This document shows, one piece after another, positions 13,701 through 25,149 of a stretch of DNA of 64,000 bases. The number at the start of each line of letters is the position of its first letter. Positions within the stretch are counted from its first letter, which is position 1. Under the pieces are notes generated by a model that was given only the letters and a program-made list of their open reading frames with translations, had not been told where the DNA came from and searched no databases. The translations under genes and the position numbers were made by a program. Source of the DNA: Eutrigla gurnardus (lineage: Eukaryota; Chordata; Actinopteri; Perciformes; Triglidae); contig OY741270.1 in assembly GCA_963514095.1 (NCBI GenBank), forward strand, positions 18,326,554 to 18,390,553, in the 5' to 3' direction.

Positions 13701-16700
13701 ATCAGTCAGAGTCTCCTCTGAGTGGCATCTCCCCAACTCGGCATGACTCAACCCCTGGCCTAATGCAGAAGAGCTGGAGCGATCTGAAGAGTGAGCCCTC
13801 CTCAGGAAGCGGGAATGAGGCTGCCCACCGTCTCCACTATGAAGCCCCCTGCTTCTGCCCTCTCTGTTAAACCTATCTGGCGGATGCTGCTGCCAATGGT
13901 CTCCGTCCTCAAAACAGGCACCGTTGGGTTGTCGTGGATGACTTGGAATAGGCGCCATTCGGTTAGGCAGGGCAGAGCCAATCATGTGTCTGGTTCTCCT
14001 CTGGAGGCGGCTGCTGCTGGCTGAGGTGGACGAGGTGCACCCTGTGGAGATGGTGGCAATGCCACTGTCTATGGAACAGTCATCCTCCAAGCCCAGCTCC
14101 TTGGTCCTGACCAGCAGACTGTGGGTCATGAATGGGTGGTCCAGCACCGCAGAGAGGCTGGGCCGATGGGCAGGGTCCCTCTGCAGCAGCTGGTGGATCA
14201 GGTCCTTAGCCTCTAGAGAAACGTGGCTCGGCATCTTATACTCCCCAAGAACCACTTTAGACAGAGTATGTTTGACTGTGTCCGTGTCGAATGGAGGACG
14301 CCCCATCAGGAACGCGTAGAACATGCACCCCAGAGACCAGACATCCGATTCAAGGCCATGAGCACTGCGAGTGGCCACCTCCGGGGAGATGTAGTTAGGT
14401 GTCCCGCACATGGTGAAGTGCTTTTCAGTTGGGAGTTTGAGCTGAGTGGCCAGGCCAAAGTCTGCTATTTTAATGTTCATGTTGCTTGTCAGCAAAAGGT
14501 TTGACAAGGTCAGATCCCGATGCAGGATGCCATGGGTGTGTAAGTAAAGCATTCCTTTCACTATTTGATGCATGAAATGTCTTGCTGTGGAACCAAAACA
14601 AACAAAACCGTTAAAGCACAGGCATCTCGTAATACTGACCTCACAAAACCATGTACTGCAGTATAATTACACAAGTAGTAAATAGTTCAGCCTGACCTTC
14701 ATCCTCAGAGAAAGCCATCTTCTGCTCTTTAAGGTACCGACTCATCTCTCCATTGTGGCACATCTCCAACACCAAGTACACATAGTTGCTGTCCTCAAAG
14801 TAGTTATACAGCTGAAATAAAGACATGATATAATACAGTATTTATTTACACATCGAGGTGAGGAAGCACCAAAAATATGAGTGCAACATAACCTAGGACA
14901 TCTTTGCATTACTGGGGTCCAGAAAAATGCAATCAAATTCCCTACAGTATGTAAATAAACAACTGAACAAAGTAATTATAGGGGCATGCTGTCCATATTA
15001 CATTACCATGACAATGACAGCATCAAGCTCACATACACAGGCTCAAACACAACTGACATACACTGATTTTTGGGCGTAACTGTAGATTTGTTTTCATGTC
15101 CCAAAAACAATAGAATTGAGTTCCTACAATAAATGTTGTTCATCTTTTACTGTAAATTTGTCACATTGCAAAGTGTGTTCCGTTTCTACCCAAAGTGTAT
15201 TTCACAACATATTTGTCTTAGGTTTATTTGTATATTTTACAAAGAAAAAAACCCCAAACAGAAATTCTAAATAAGAACAAATAAAGAAATTAATGTATGT
15301 ACTGTAATAACAAGCCAAAGTATGAGTTGTGCCAAAGTTACCTCAAGTATAGAAGGATGTTTCAATCGGCACTGAATCTCCACCTCGTTTATCACACGCT
15401 GGACCATACCAGCTTTGTGCATTGCTTTTTTGTCAATCTGCGGATGGGAACAATAGGGATAATAATTATACACCTGCTGCCACCCATGGGATCATCATGC
15501 AATGTGTTACAGCGCTGCTATACGGTGGTTTAGTCTGGTGGATAATAGTCAATCTGTCGCCCACAAAGACGGTGAACTATTAAGACCTCGTTTGTGGAGA
15601 GTCAAGGGACCACAAGAAGCCCTTGGGAGACAAGTAAGGTGTAATAATCCAAACAGTTCTAGTTTACACTTCAACCGTCAACTCAATGGCAACAGCTTGG
15701 ATGTTGGTTAAGCATCTACATTACAGGGTAAGCATGCTATAATTACCTCATTTCACTGACTAAGACACAAATGGTGGGATTCTTACCGTTTTGATGGCAA
15801 CCTCCAGACCAGTCTTCACTGATTTTGCCCGGTAAACACACGCAAAAGAGCCTTTTCCAAGGAGGGTGAGGACCTTGAAATCCTACAGCAGAAAGAAACA
15901 AAGAAAAAAATAAACATTTAGTTTTACAAACAATAAATTGCATTTGCAGGATCCAGAGAAATTTAACTATGAGTGCAGATTTTAAATGAATTGCATTTGG
16001 ATCCTATCAAATATGGGGTCTTTAAATAGGCTCGATACCTCAATGCTGGCTTGAGTGTCGGCAGAGAGATTTCGGAAGAAATAGTGAATCGTTTCCCCAA
16101 ACATCGTCCCTCTAGCCTGCAACATGCTGTCTGCACAGCAGCAGACATACAATCACACATCTAACGACGTCGAGAAGGGAGAAATCCTCCCACAACAAAC
16201 GTTAACTGTCATACAAGCCAGCGACACCTGACGCTGTCATATGGCCAACCAAAGCCTGTAATTATCGCGGCTCTCTTCCCGCTAACGAGGGTCGCTGGGA
16301 GCCGTTTCCAAGCAGCATGCTGAAGCACCAAACGGAGGCACCGAGGAGTAACGCAGGGTGAGGTTGTACTCTCAAGGACCGAGGCTGCAACACCATGGTA
16401 GCAGTGATAACACAAAAATGATAGCTAGTTAAAGTAAAAAACACGCTACGTCCGGGGTATATGATCAACAACAACAATACGAAACGACAAATAAGCTAAC
16501 GTAATTGGCTAATTAATCGACGTTAACTGAGCACTGTATTAGCGAAAAGTTAAACATATTGAACATTTAATTTTTTCTTGACACTTTAAACGTAAGTATG
16601 TAGCGTAAACACGGCAAAACTAGCTATTTAACAGCTAACCCCAACTTTAATTCAGCTAACGTCGCCGAACAGTGTTGAGTGAGCTTGTGGGCGTTAGCCT

Positions 16701-16744
16701 GACAAAGAACTCACCTCGATTTTATCGCCGATCGAAACACTCAT
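10771..16744 (-). CDS. plk4: Serine/threonine-protein kinase PLK4 (polo-like kinase 4), complete
   Basis: Master kinase of centriole duplication, acting at the centrosome. Fifteen coding exons read right to left: 16715-16744, 15787-15882, 15342-15437, 14697-14811, 13609-14584, 13433-13524, 12670-13007, 12469-12573, 12230-12332, 11968-12117, 11628-11856, 11435-11537, 11182-11319, 10990-11096, 10771-10882; total 2790 nt, 929 residues. The start MSVSIGDKIE is the known PLK4 N-terminus. Visible: glycine loop GKGSFACVY, catalytic Lys41, HRD with Asp136, DFG with Asp154 and activation-loop Thr170, all at the human numbers. Next comes DSGIATIST (about 285-294), the SCF-betaTrCP phosphodegron through which PLK4 limits its own level. 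The C-terminal half contains the cryptic polo-box segment (EKYWKKYQYASKFVQLVKSK) and a last polo box (EVWVQFNDGSQLVVQAGVS). Placed directly downstream of hspa4l on the same strand, as in human. Confidence 0.97.
16039..16125 (-). CDS. plk4: Candidate alternative first coding exon of plk4
   Basis: Within plk4 intron 1 a minus-strand frame opens after a TGA and has ATG codons at 16123-16125 and 16102-16104, both with A at -3. It runs for 29 or 22 codons and ends in ...ADTQASIE exactly at a GT (gtatcg). The phase is the same, and the last residues (IE) are the same, as in canonical exon 1, so it could join exon 2 (DFKVL...) in frame and give a PLK4 with a longer, different N-terminus. The donor is weak and no homology is known to me. 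It could be chance. Confidence 0.3.
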
Positions 16745-16960
16745 CGTGTCGGGTTTTCGCCTTGCAGATGCATGCAAGTTTGTAGTAATATTCCTTGATC
16801 GACTGAGTGCATCGATAGTCGGTAAATGGGTTCTCAGAGGGCAAATGAATGTTGTTCTTGTGTTCCCCTCCAAAACTTTGCCATATCTTCCATTTTGAAA
16901 ATATCCGCCCGTTACTCTTGTGCCTACGTCACACGCAACGTAACACGACAACAAACTCGT
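16745..16960 (-). promoter_or_regulatory. plk4: 5' UTR and promoter region of plk4
   Basis: About 200 bp upstream of the start codon on the minus strand, richer in CpG than its surroundings, with a GGGCGG at about 16905. No TATA box is evident. The transcription start cannot be fixed from sequence alone. Confidence 0.4.
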
Positions 16961-17194
16961 AACCACGCCCCCTTTAGAGTCCCACCCATACTACTACGAC
17001 TTCAATTTTACTCCTTTTTATACATACCAGGTTATATTGTGAGCTTTTACGTTTACATTTTTATCAATGCTTGTATTTGTATTCATATTCGGGTCCGTGC
17101 TGCGGGTTCATTGAAATCTAAACCTTCTCTTCACATATAATTAGTGCATTAATTCTTCTCTAATATGTCACAATGACATGTTTTGTTTTTGGCC

Positions 17195-17397
17195 ATGACA
17201 TTTTTTGATTAATCAATTAAAGGAGCAGGAGATGTCCAAAACCTAAAGAGATTACAAAAATGAAGTAAAAAACAACAACAAATATTTCACATTTCTGCTT
17301 CCAAAATTACCTTAACTATTTATAGATCATTAAACAAGTTTTTGATTAAATGTAATTAAATCTACTAATCAATTGTTGACTATTTCAGCACTAATTT
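17195..17397. repeat. Interspersed repeat copy 1 (family ending in TTTCAGCnCTA)
   Basis: Starts with TTTTTTGATTAATCAATTAA, contains AACAAATATTTCACATTT and closes with ACTAATCAATTGTTGACTAT then TTCAGCACTAA. This layout matches a very abundant repeat of spiny-rayed fishes whose ends read like 'AACTAATCGATTAATCGTTGCAGCTCTA'-type motifs. Two further copies lie in zfyve28 intron 1. Family assignment is from memory. Confidence 0.5.
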
Positions 17398-17714
17398 CAT
17401 TAATCCCATAACTGGCTCGGCCATGTTTGTCTTGATTGTTAAATACTTGTTGGCATTATGAAATAAAAGTAATTGGTGAACATGGCTGTTATAGAAAAAC
17501 AGACTTTGGAAAAATACTTTTTGAAATAAAACAGCTGGAAGTAAATCAAATGATGGCTTATTGTTAAAAGAAGCATGATGGAAAATGTATTGGATTATTT
17601 AACAATGTCCTTGTTAATATTAGTATTTCTTAAAGTCTAATTTAATTTTCAACACTTCAGGGCGCATTGTCCCTTGAAGCTTAATACCTGCTCAGAGTCA
17701 AAGGGATTGGACCA

Positions 17715-17832
<118 letters not shown>

Positions 17833-18260
17833 TGTAAACACAGACCTTCAGTTCACTCTGCAGACAACTGCACACGATCATAGTTTTATCAGCAACCAGG
17901 ATCTCAATTTGTATGTTTGCAGATCAAAAGTCATAGCAGTAATCATATGTAACCTCCTTTCTACTTTTTTGAGCTGTCCTGATCTCATCTTCACTCACAC
18001 ACAGTTACAGTATATATTTGGCCAATTCCTTTCAGGTTCCGCTGCAGGAAATCAAATTTCAGCCTTAAGAAATGTTGTCTTACAGACAAATGTATTTATT
18101 TCTTGCTATTTTTAAATCCCATGATTTAAGTGTGGAAAAATGCAAGAAAACAAAAAAAAGGAAAAAGGCAACCAATCACTTCCTAAAGAGATTTGGTGTA
18201 TCAAGCATTGCCACTGTACTCTGTACTTTCTTTATGTACATATTATATATGCTGGCCACT

Positions 18261-18266
18261 TTTATT
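18261..18266 (-). terminator. hspa4l: Polyadenylation signal, hspa4l (candidate)
   Basis: TTTATT on the plus strand reads AATAAA on the minus strand, about 510 bp past the stop. ATTAAA-type variants nearer the stop (around 18,520-18,545) could serve instead. Confidence 0.4.
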
Positions 18267-18775
18267 TACTAAAATAGTATTTACAGTTTCTAGACATGGA
18301 CATCATTTCAAACTCATTAAATACAAATATATATATCATTTGTATCATTGCATACAAATTAAAAGTTCTTTAATAGCAATTACTTGGACAGCACTATGTA
18401 TTTCTCTTACGAGTGAAAGGATTTCCTGCTGATACTGGGCGTTTATGAGATACATGGAGCACAAACACAAAGGGTACCTTCCTGTGTGGTACAGAGGAAA
18501 CAGTTTTAACATCAGAATCCGTTTAATCTATTGCATCATTCTTTAATTTATGAAGTATGTCAAATCTTTCAGAGAGTAAAGCACACCACTGTCACACAAA
18601 GGGATGAAAACGAAAACCCTAAAAGTTAAAGTCTTAATGGAGGGGAGCACAAAAAAAAAAAGAAATCCACAAAAGTGGCTGGTGAAGATTGAGAAATGGT
18701 CCCAGGTATTGATGTTTCTACTGTCTAAATGGTCGGTTGTGGTTGTTTGCAGAGTTTGCTTCTCAGACACTGATC

Positions 18776-21700
18776 TCAGTCCACCTCCATTTCTTTTGTG
18801 CCAGGCCTTGTCTGCTGGCTTCCCTTTGCGTCTCCCTTCTCCTCTGCTGCTTGCTTGGCTGTCGGGCCATTATGAGCTCCGCTGTTTTGGTCGTTCACTT
18901 CAGGCGCCTCCTCCACTGTGGGTTTTGGCTTGTTGATCACTGGACTACATGCATCCTCTAGTTCCTGGTGAGTAAGAAGCATATAATGTGTTGGCAAAAG
19001 ATACCTGCACCTAATTTAAGTAATCATATCTTAAATAGTCAAATCACATACCTGTATTTTGGCCATGATGTCTGCTACTTTGACAAGGGGATCTTGAGTA
19101 AAGCCGAGTTTGCTCTGTGCGTTCATCATGCTGTTCATCCAAACCATGCTTTCTTTCACACACTTCTCCACGGTGCTCATTTCCTCTGCACTCAAGTGCA
19201 GGTATCGCTCATCCTAATGGAGAATTTGTCACAAGAAAATTACTCAAATGACATCTACAAAACCAACACATTTTTTAAAAACTCCTATTATTGTTAAATT
19301 ATGAAAAAATATGTGTAAATGCATGACACCCTTGGATCAAAATGATTTACCATCTGCTTATAGGAATCCACCGACTTCATGTAGAGTTGCAGTTTCTTCC
19401 CCAGCTCTTCAAAAGCCCTCGGCCTGTCCTCGTGCTCTCTGTGCCGATCCTGAATGGGTTGACCCAGCCTCTGGAAAATAACAAAATGGATGTTAATATG
19501 ACAGCTATTCTCACTTTAAAATCCTAAAAGCCTTTAAAATGCTTCTTAGCCTCAGTAGAGCTCAGAGCGTTGGTAAATATATTTCTAGTAGTTTAATAGT
19601 AGTTTAAATAAATAAAAACCAACCTTGAGTGCATCCAACTTCTCCTCATAGACTTGTTTGGGTTGGTCCTCTCCATCCTCATACAGCCAGGTCTCCGTGT
19701 CCTCTAGCATCTGTGTCAGCCGGTTACTGTCCTGTTAGTAACCAAACAAGATATTAAGTAAAGAAGAGTAGCAGTTCATTTGAAAGATATGAACAAAAGC
19801 TGTACTTACATCCTCAGTGATGTACTTTTCAAAGATCCCACAAAGTTTGTCCCGCAGATCGTAAACATATTCCTCAACAGCATTTTTAGCATCATTCTGC
19901 TCTTTCACCAGTTTGTCCTGGATAATCATCTGATGCTGCGAGGGGGAAAACACACAGGTCACAGGGGAGCAAAACAAAAGCAGCAATACCTTAAATATAA
20001 TGTTATAATAACCACTGACACAGTCAACAAAAAAGTTAATTGATTGATTGGTACCAGCATTGTAGTCATCATTTCCTTTCTGTTTTTTTTAACATCTAGT
20101 AGCCTTTGTGGCTGGTTTAAAAACTATTTCAAGTCATGAGCTATACATATACTGAGAGGCCTATTGGCACAGACATAACCTGTCACAATGGGAATCAACC
20201 CCACACCACACCAGGATGAGTACAGCACATATCAAGCACATATCAGGTTTTAATTCCACTCCTTTCATTTGTGCTCGGGGTAATCGGCATTTCAATCAGA
20301 CCATGACTCAGCACAGCAGGAGCACTGACCTCATACTCCACAAAGTCATTAAGGGCATCAGTGTCGAGCTGTCGAATGTTGTTGGCAACGATGGGCAGAT
20401 CAATACTCTTCACTTTGACTTTGGGCTTGCTTCCCCCTGCTGCTAGCTCCTGCTTTTCTCCAGACGCCCCTTCCTAGAATTGGAAAGCAGAAAACACAAC
20501 CATTGTTCTAATTTTCTGTGGAATATGTTAATTCATACCACTGTCTAATCTTTATTCTCTCAATTATATCTATATATGAATTATACTTTCTGAAAGGCCA
20601 AATATGTTGTGAACCAGAAAGATTGATGTCTGTATTGTATCTGAATATCAACAAATATGGCTTCAAATAATTATCCGCCCATTCTCAAATTCAATTCAGT
20701 CCAGCTGACCTTACTGCTGGAACTGTTGTCCTCATTCTGCTGGTCCCCCTGGCTCTGACCTTCCTGGTCCACCTGCATTTTGGTCTGAGAGAGAGAAAAA
20801 TGCAGCTATTTTAGCAAAACCAGATTCAATTTGAAGAAACAAAATATTTAATATTGAGTTATAATTGTAAATGCAATATAAACAGTTACTGTTGAAAGAA
20901 ATGGGAAAAAATCCTCTTACCTGGTCCTCTGCCCTGCTTTCATTCTGCACCAGCGGCTCCGAGTCAATTTGCATGTCCTCTCCTTCCCCTTTCTGCTTCT
21001 CAATCAGAGAGGCGCTGGACACGCTGAAGATGCCATGAACGTTAACACGCACTTTGACCTTCACTTTAGAGCTCTCTCCGTCTGGCTGGGGAGCCACATT
21101 CTGTACAGAAAAACATCCTGGTGGCAGATGGAAACACAATGAAAGCTGGACTTACTTAAAAGACAGATGGGAATTACAAACTGATATCCGCCATGAGAGT
21201 CTTCCCCCCCTCCACCACACACACTTGTTTGGCTGACTCATTAGGCCTCAGCCACAAACGGACCACCCATAAAAAGTGGGTTGCTGCGGGGTGTGACTGA
21301 CTTTGAGAAGGTGGAATGAGCAGAGTTACCTATCCTGTGGTCTGGGTAGGGGACCTCTTGAGGGCTGCTGTAGAAGGCTTCAAGGTCAAAGGGTTCCTTC
21401 TTGTGAAAGGTGATCACTTTGGAAAACGGAGCAGCGTGATTCTTACTGAACACCTCACACTCTCTGTGACAAAAACACAGCAAGTGGGGAAAAAAAGCCA
21501 CGTGTTGAAACACAAATACTGTATCTTCAAGCTAGCTGACCTAGCTTGATTTACCACACAGACACATGTCTAAACTGAAATTTAATGGCTTGATTTATGT
21601 ATACTGTTACTGCCATATATGGCTAATTAATAAAAATAAAATGTCCTTACCCCAATCCATCCTCTGTCTGTGATTTCCAGCGAAGAGTAATGGGAAAGGG

Positions 21701-24700
21701 AACCACATCGGTGATGGAGAATTCACGCACCTTAAAAGCTGGAGACAAAATTGCACACTACATCCAAACAAACAGCACACACAACACGCAAATAAACACA
21801 GAGTTACAGCATTGCATTTTGTCAGCTACACAATACTTGCACAGTGCATCGATACAGGAGAGAAGTCCCACCTGAAGTGCACAGCCTCTAGCGACAGCTT
21901 CGTCTGCGTTGAGCGTGGTGCTGATGTCTTTGCCGAAAACCTTGCAGATTCTCTCTTTGACAGCTGGGATTCTTGTGGCTCCTCCGACTATCTCCACTGC
22001 ATAGATATCATCCCGGCTCAACTCTGGCCACGAAACACACCCAAAGGGATTATTACAGAATTCAAGCGGTATACCATCATGCTTTAACCAAACTTGAGGC
22101 ACATACTTGATTGTTCAAGGACTGCTTTCAGTGGCATCTCGACTTTCCCCAGAGATTGTGCACACAAGTCTTCAAACTGGCCCCTGTGGGTTACGAATGA
22201 AAAACAAAAAACATTTAGAATACTAGATTTCCACCATAAAGATGCACAATTAAGGAGGACAAAGTTGTACCTGTTCATCCGGCCGGAAACATCGATGTCA
22301 TTCATGAAGCACTCTATGTTCAGAGGCAGATCAGAGCAGTTGGCACTCATTAGCTTCTTCAGTTTCTCGCACTCCTGGTGCAGCCGCAGCAGAGCCCTGG
22401 GGTTCTCCCTCACGTTTAGCTTGTACTTGCTCTTAAACTCCTCACAGAAGTAATCCACTAACGCCTCGTCAAAATTGCGCCCACCGAGGTCAAGGTCGAA
22501 TGCAGTGGCGAGGACCTGACGGAGAAGAATGGACACTGAGTCGGGATTTAAAGGTGCATGTAGATGTGGATCGGGGTGGGAAAAGGTGAAAGGCTAACCT
22601 TGAGTTTGCCTTTGTTGAAGGCAGTGATGGAAACCTGGAATGATGAATGTCCCATGTCGACAAATACCACATTTCTTGGCCTCTCTTCGGGAGTAGGAAG
22701 GTCCTGTTTGTAGATCCCATAGGCCAAAGCCACTGTGAACCCAAATGAAACCCAAATGTTAATGCCAAGAATTTCTACTTTAGTGTGCACCTCCATAGAA
22801 ACTTAGCGAGGGTTAGTGCAATTCACAAAGCTAAACACACAAACTAAATGTCCTTCCACCATAGTTCCTGTGCACCTACTCCAAATTCACTGACCACAAG
22901 AACACTGACCTGCAGTGGTATCATTAATTAGCCGTAAACAGTTCAGCCCTGCAATTTGAGTGGCGTCAAACACCGAGCGCCTCTCAGCGTCTGTGAAGAA
23001 ACTCGGGACCTGTACGACAGAAATCAATATGCATCACTGAACCACTTTGTGAATTATGCTGATGGGACTTCTGTAATGTTTCCCCTCACTCACAGAGACG
23101 ACACAGTCCACCACCGGCTTCTTCAGGGCGCTCTCTGACGTCTCCTTCAGCTTGGTAAGCAGCATCCCTGTGATCTGCTCCACTGTGAACACTTTGTCCT
23201 CATCCAAATAACGCACCTGTAAACACGATGCAATTAGGAGCTCCGTGGCCAATTAAAAGCTAGAGAGTTAGGCATATTAATCAGTAAGGTCAGGGTTGGA
23301 GAGAAAGGGGGGAAAACAGCAAGCAGTGAAGAAAAACATGCTGGAAGTTTCTACATTAATTCACCTTAATTCCAGTGTTTCCATTGGGGAGTTTATGTAA
23401 GCTGTAAGGCAATTTGGGTTTTGCCGCTTGGACAAATGGGTCATCAAATGCTCTGCCGTGGAACTTTTTGAACCCATGGACTGTATTTTTGAAGTTCGTT
23501 GTGATCTGAAATAATAAGATAATAATTACAAGTTGTAGCATCTTTTGTAAATGTGAATTTGAAGATTATAAACCCATAAGACAAACTGCCAAGGTTGATC
23601 TTACTTGACTTTTGGCTGCATTTCCAATCATGCGGTTTTTGGAGGCCAGAGATACACATGCCCTTGATGGAAGACAAACGCAGCAGCAAATTAGGAATCG
23701 TGTTAACAGATGTGGCAGACGAGGCAGAACTCTAATTGACTGACTGTTGCAGACAGAATCAAATGTTGAATGCTGAGAGGCAGATTTCCATTAAGGATAT
23801 TTCCCACGGGGGTCTGAGGAAGAACCACAAACTAGGGAAATGAGCCTTCAGAAATTAGCTCATCCTGTCCAAAAGAAAAAAACATCTTCCAAACTAATTT
23901 ACCTTTGTTCTTTTAGCATATACACCTGCAAACCATTGTGTTTACTGAGCAAGATGAATGCCTTCATACAAGGTTTTGGGATCCATCATACTGGTTAGCA
24001 GTGACAAGTCTTTCCCTAGTTTCACCTTGCCACAAAAAATTAAGTTGAAGGTGCAAAGCACATTCCTGTTTGCAGGATGCCGCAGCAAATGCACTCCAGA
24101 AAGCCTGTTATATGTCCTTCAGAATCAGAAAGACAAATGGAAATATCAGATTATTTCATCCAGTACATTCTCTACAAATAAAAACAGTATGCACATGCCT
24201 TTTTATGGGCTGCTCGCCATAATAGACGCACAATACAGTACTATTGACATTAACATGTGATCTAAATGACGTGCTGCCTTCTGTCTTTACGCATCTCAGT
24301 CAACTTTGACGCGCACTGCGCCGCACTGTGGCGCTTCTCAGCATCCTCGTCAACTAGTCTGTGAGAAGAGAGGGTCGTTTCAGAAAGCGACCGCTGCGCG
24401 ACATTTTGACCTACGTTAACCTGCCGTGACTGTGAATAAACCAAGAGCTGGAGGCCGCATATCAGCTATACTACCTCCGCCACCATCCCTGCTGCGTGCG
24501 TACCATCCCCGCTCAGCCAAAAGCGCGCCCCTAGCCGCAAACATTGCGTAACGCACCCCAACAGCCAGACCACATTTCACGGGGATGATGACTTTATACT
24601 CACGGTGTGCATCTGTCACTGTATTCGTTGGCGATGGTTTCAATGCCACCGCTCCGGGCCACGCCGATGTAACAATTTTGGTAACCCACATCAATCCCTA

Positions 24701-24710
24701 CCACTGACAT
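18776..24710 (-). CDS. hspa4l: Heat shock 70 kDa protein 4-like (Hsp110 family, Apg-1), complete
   Basis: Cytosolic Hsp110-type chaperone and nucleotide-exchange factor for Hsp70. Nineteen coding exons, right to left: 24604-24710, 23605-23662, 23365-23505, 23094-23216, 22910-23009, 22599-22732, 22271-22515, 22107-22183, 21872-22023, 21651-21757, 21330-21463, 20921-21117, 20710-20784, 20330-20473, 19810-19935, 19624-19731, 19351-19470, 19052-19213, 18776-18964; total 2499 nt, 832 residues (human 839). The N-terminal nucleotide-binding domain starts MSVVGIDVGYQNCYIGVARS and includes LGGRNFDEALVDYF and VEIVGGATRIPAVKE. Then come the substrate-binding beta domain, an acidic loop (DMQIDSEP, KMQVDQEG) and the alpha-helical end with NDAKNAVEEYVYDLRDKL and WLYEDGEDQPKQVYEEKL. 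The C-terminus EMEVD is the HSPA4L form, whereas HSPA4 ends in MDID. The neighbour plk4 also fits HSPA4L, as in human 4q28. Confidence 0.95.
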
Positions 24711-24900
24711 AATGAGCGCTCTCAAAAAAAAAACACCTCCTCTAAATTATACTCAACAACGACCGCACTTGACACCTAAGAGAAAAAAAACTGTTACATA
24801 CAATGGCGGTCTATCCCAAAATGAAATGTAATTACGCGTGTCCCCCCGCTCTGGAGATCCACGTTAAAGCTAGCTGGCGGAGTACTAACTGAATTACTAG
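24711..24900 (-). other. hspa4l: 5' UTR of hspa4l (inferred)
   Basis: Region between the start codon and the inferred transcription start just downstream of the TATA-like box. It contains A-rich runs and no competing long frame. Confidence 0.4.
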
Positions 24901-24920
24901 CTGTTATGTAAGTCGAGCCG

Positions 24921-24926
24921 TTTATA
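24921..24926 (-). promoter_or_regulatory. hspa4l: TATA-like box, hspa4l
   Basis: TTTATA on the plus strand reads TATAAA on the minus strand, in the context CGCTATAAACGG. It lies about 210 bp upstream of the start codon and would place the transcription start near 24,890-24,900. Confidence 0.45.
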
Positions 24927-25061
24927 GCGAACTCATTCAGAGTAATCCCAGGGAGCAATGATGTCCAGACCGGATTCTCTCACTCCTGGGCGGCCCTCAC
25001 ATCACCCAGCGGCTCTGGCTCCGACACACGGAATCTCTCAGTCCCGCCCCCGCGCGGCTAT

Positions 25062-25099
25062 GATTGGCTGCGTCACACCCATTGCCCTCACGCTATTGG
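25062..25099 (-). promoter_or_regulatory. hspa4l: Two CCAAT boxes upstream of hspa4l
   Basis: GATTGG at 25062-25067 and ATTGG at 25095-25099 read CCAAT on the minus strand, 33 bp apart. A GC-box-like CCCGCCCCC lies at about 25043-25051. NF-Y/GC-box pairs of this kind are usual in heat-shock gene promoters. Confidence 0.55.
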
Positions 25100-25118
25100 T
25101 GCGAAAACCGATCGATAA

Positions 25119-25145
25119 CGGAAAAATCTAGAACTCCCTGGAAAG
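25119..25145. promoter_or_regulatory. hspa4l: Heat-shock-element-like array upstream of hspa4l
   Basis: GAA triplets sit at 25121, 25131 and 25141, exactly 10 bp apart, so all three face the same side of the helix. The TTC expected midway is ATC in the first gap (2 of 3 bases) and CCC in the second (1 of 3). This fits an imperfect or gapped HSF1 site near the CCAAT boxes. Confidence 0.45.
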
Positions 25146-25149
25146 GGGA

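Noticed and set aside
13688..14504. Plus-strand frames of 60-111 codons
   Set aside because: They are shadows of the large plk4 kinase exon (13609-14584) on the other strand.
16880..16910. Possible cell-cycle CDE/CHR pair in the plk4 promoter
   Set aside because: GGGCGG is followed by TTTTCAAA on the gene's strand, but the CHR consensus TTTGAA is present only in the opposite orientation and the 4 bp spacing does not fit, so it is not listed as a feature.
21093..21100. Splice acceptor of the hspa4l exon at 21100
   Set aside because: An AG there gives the wrong phase and drops the residues matching human FTIQ. The acceptor at 21117/21118 restores phase and gives CFSVQNV.
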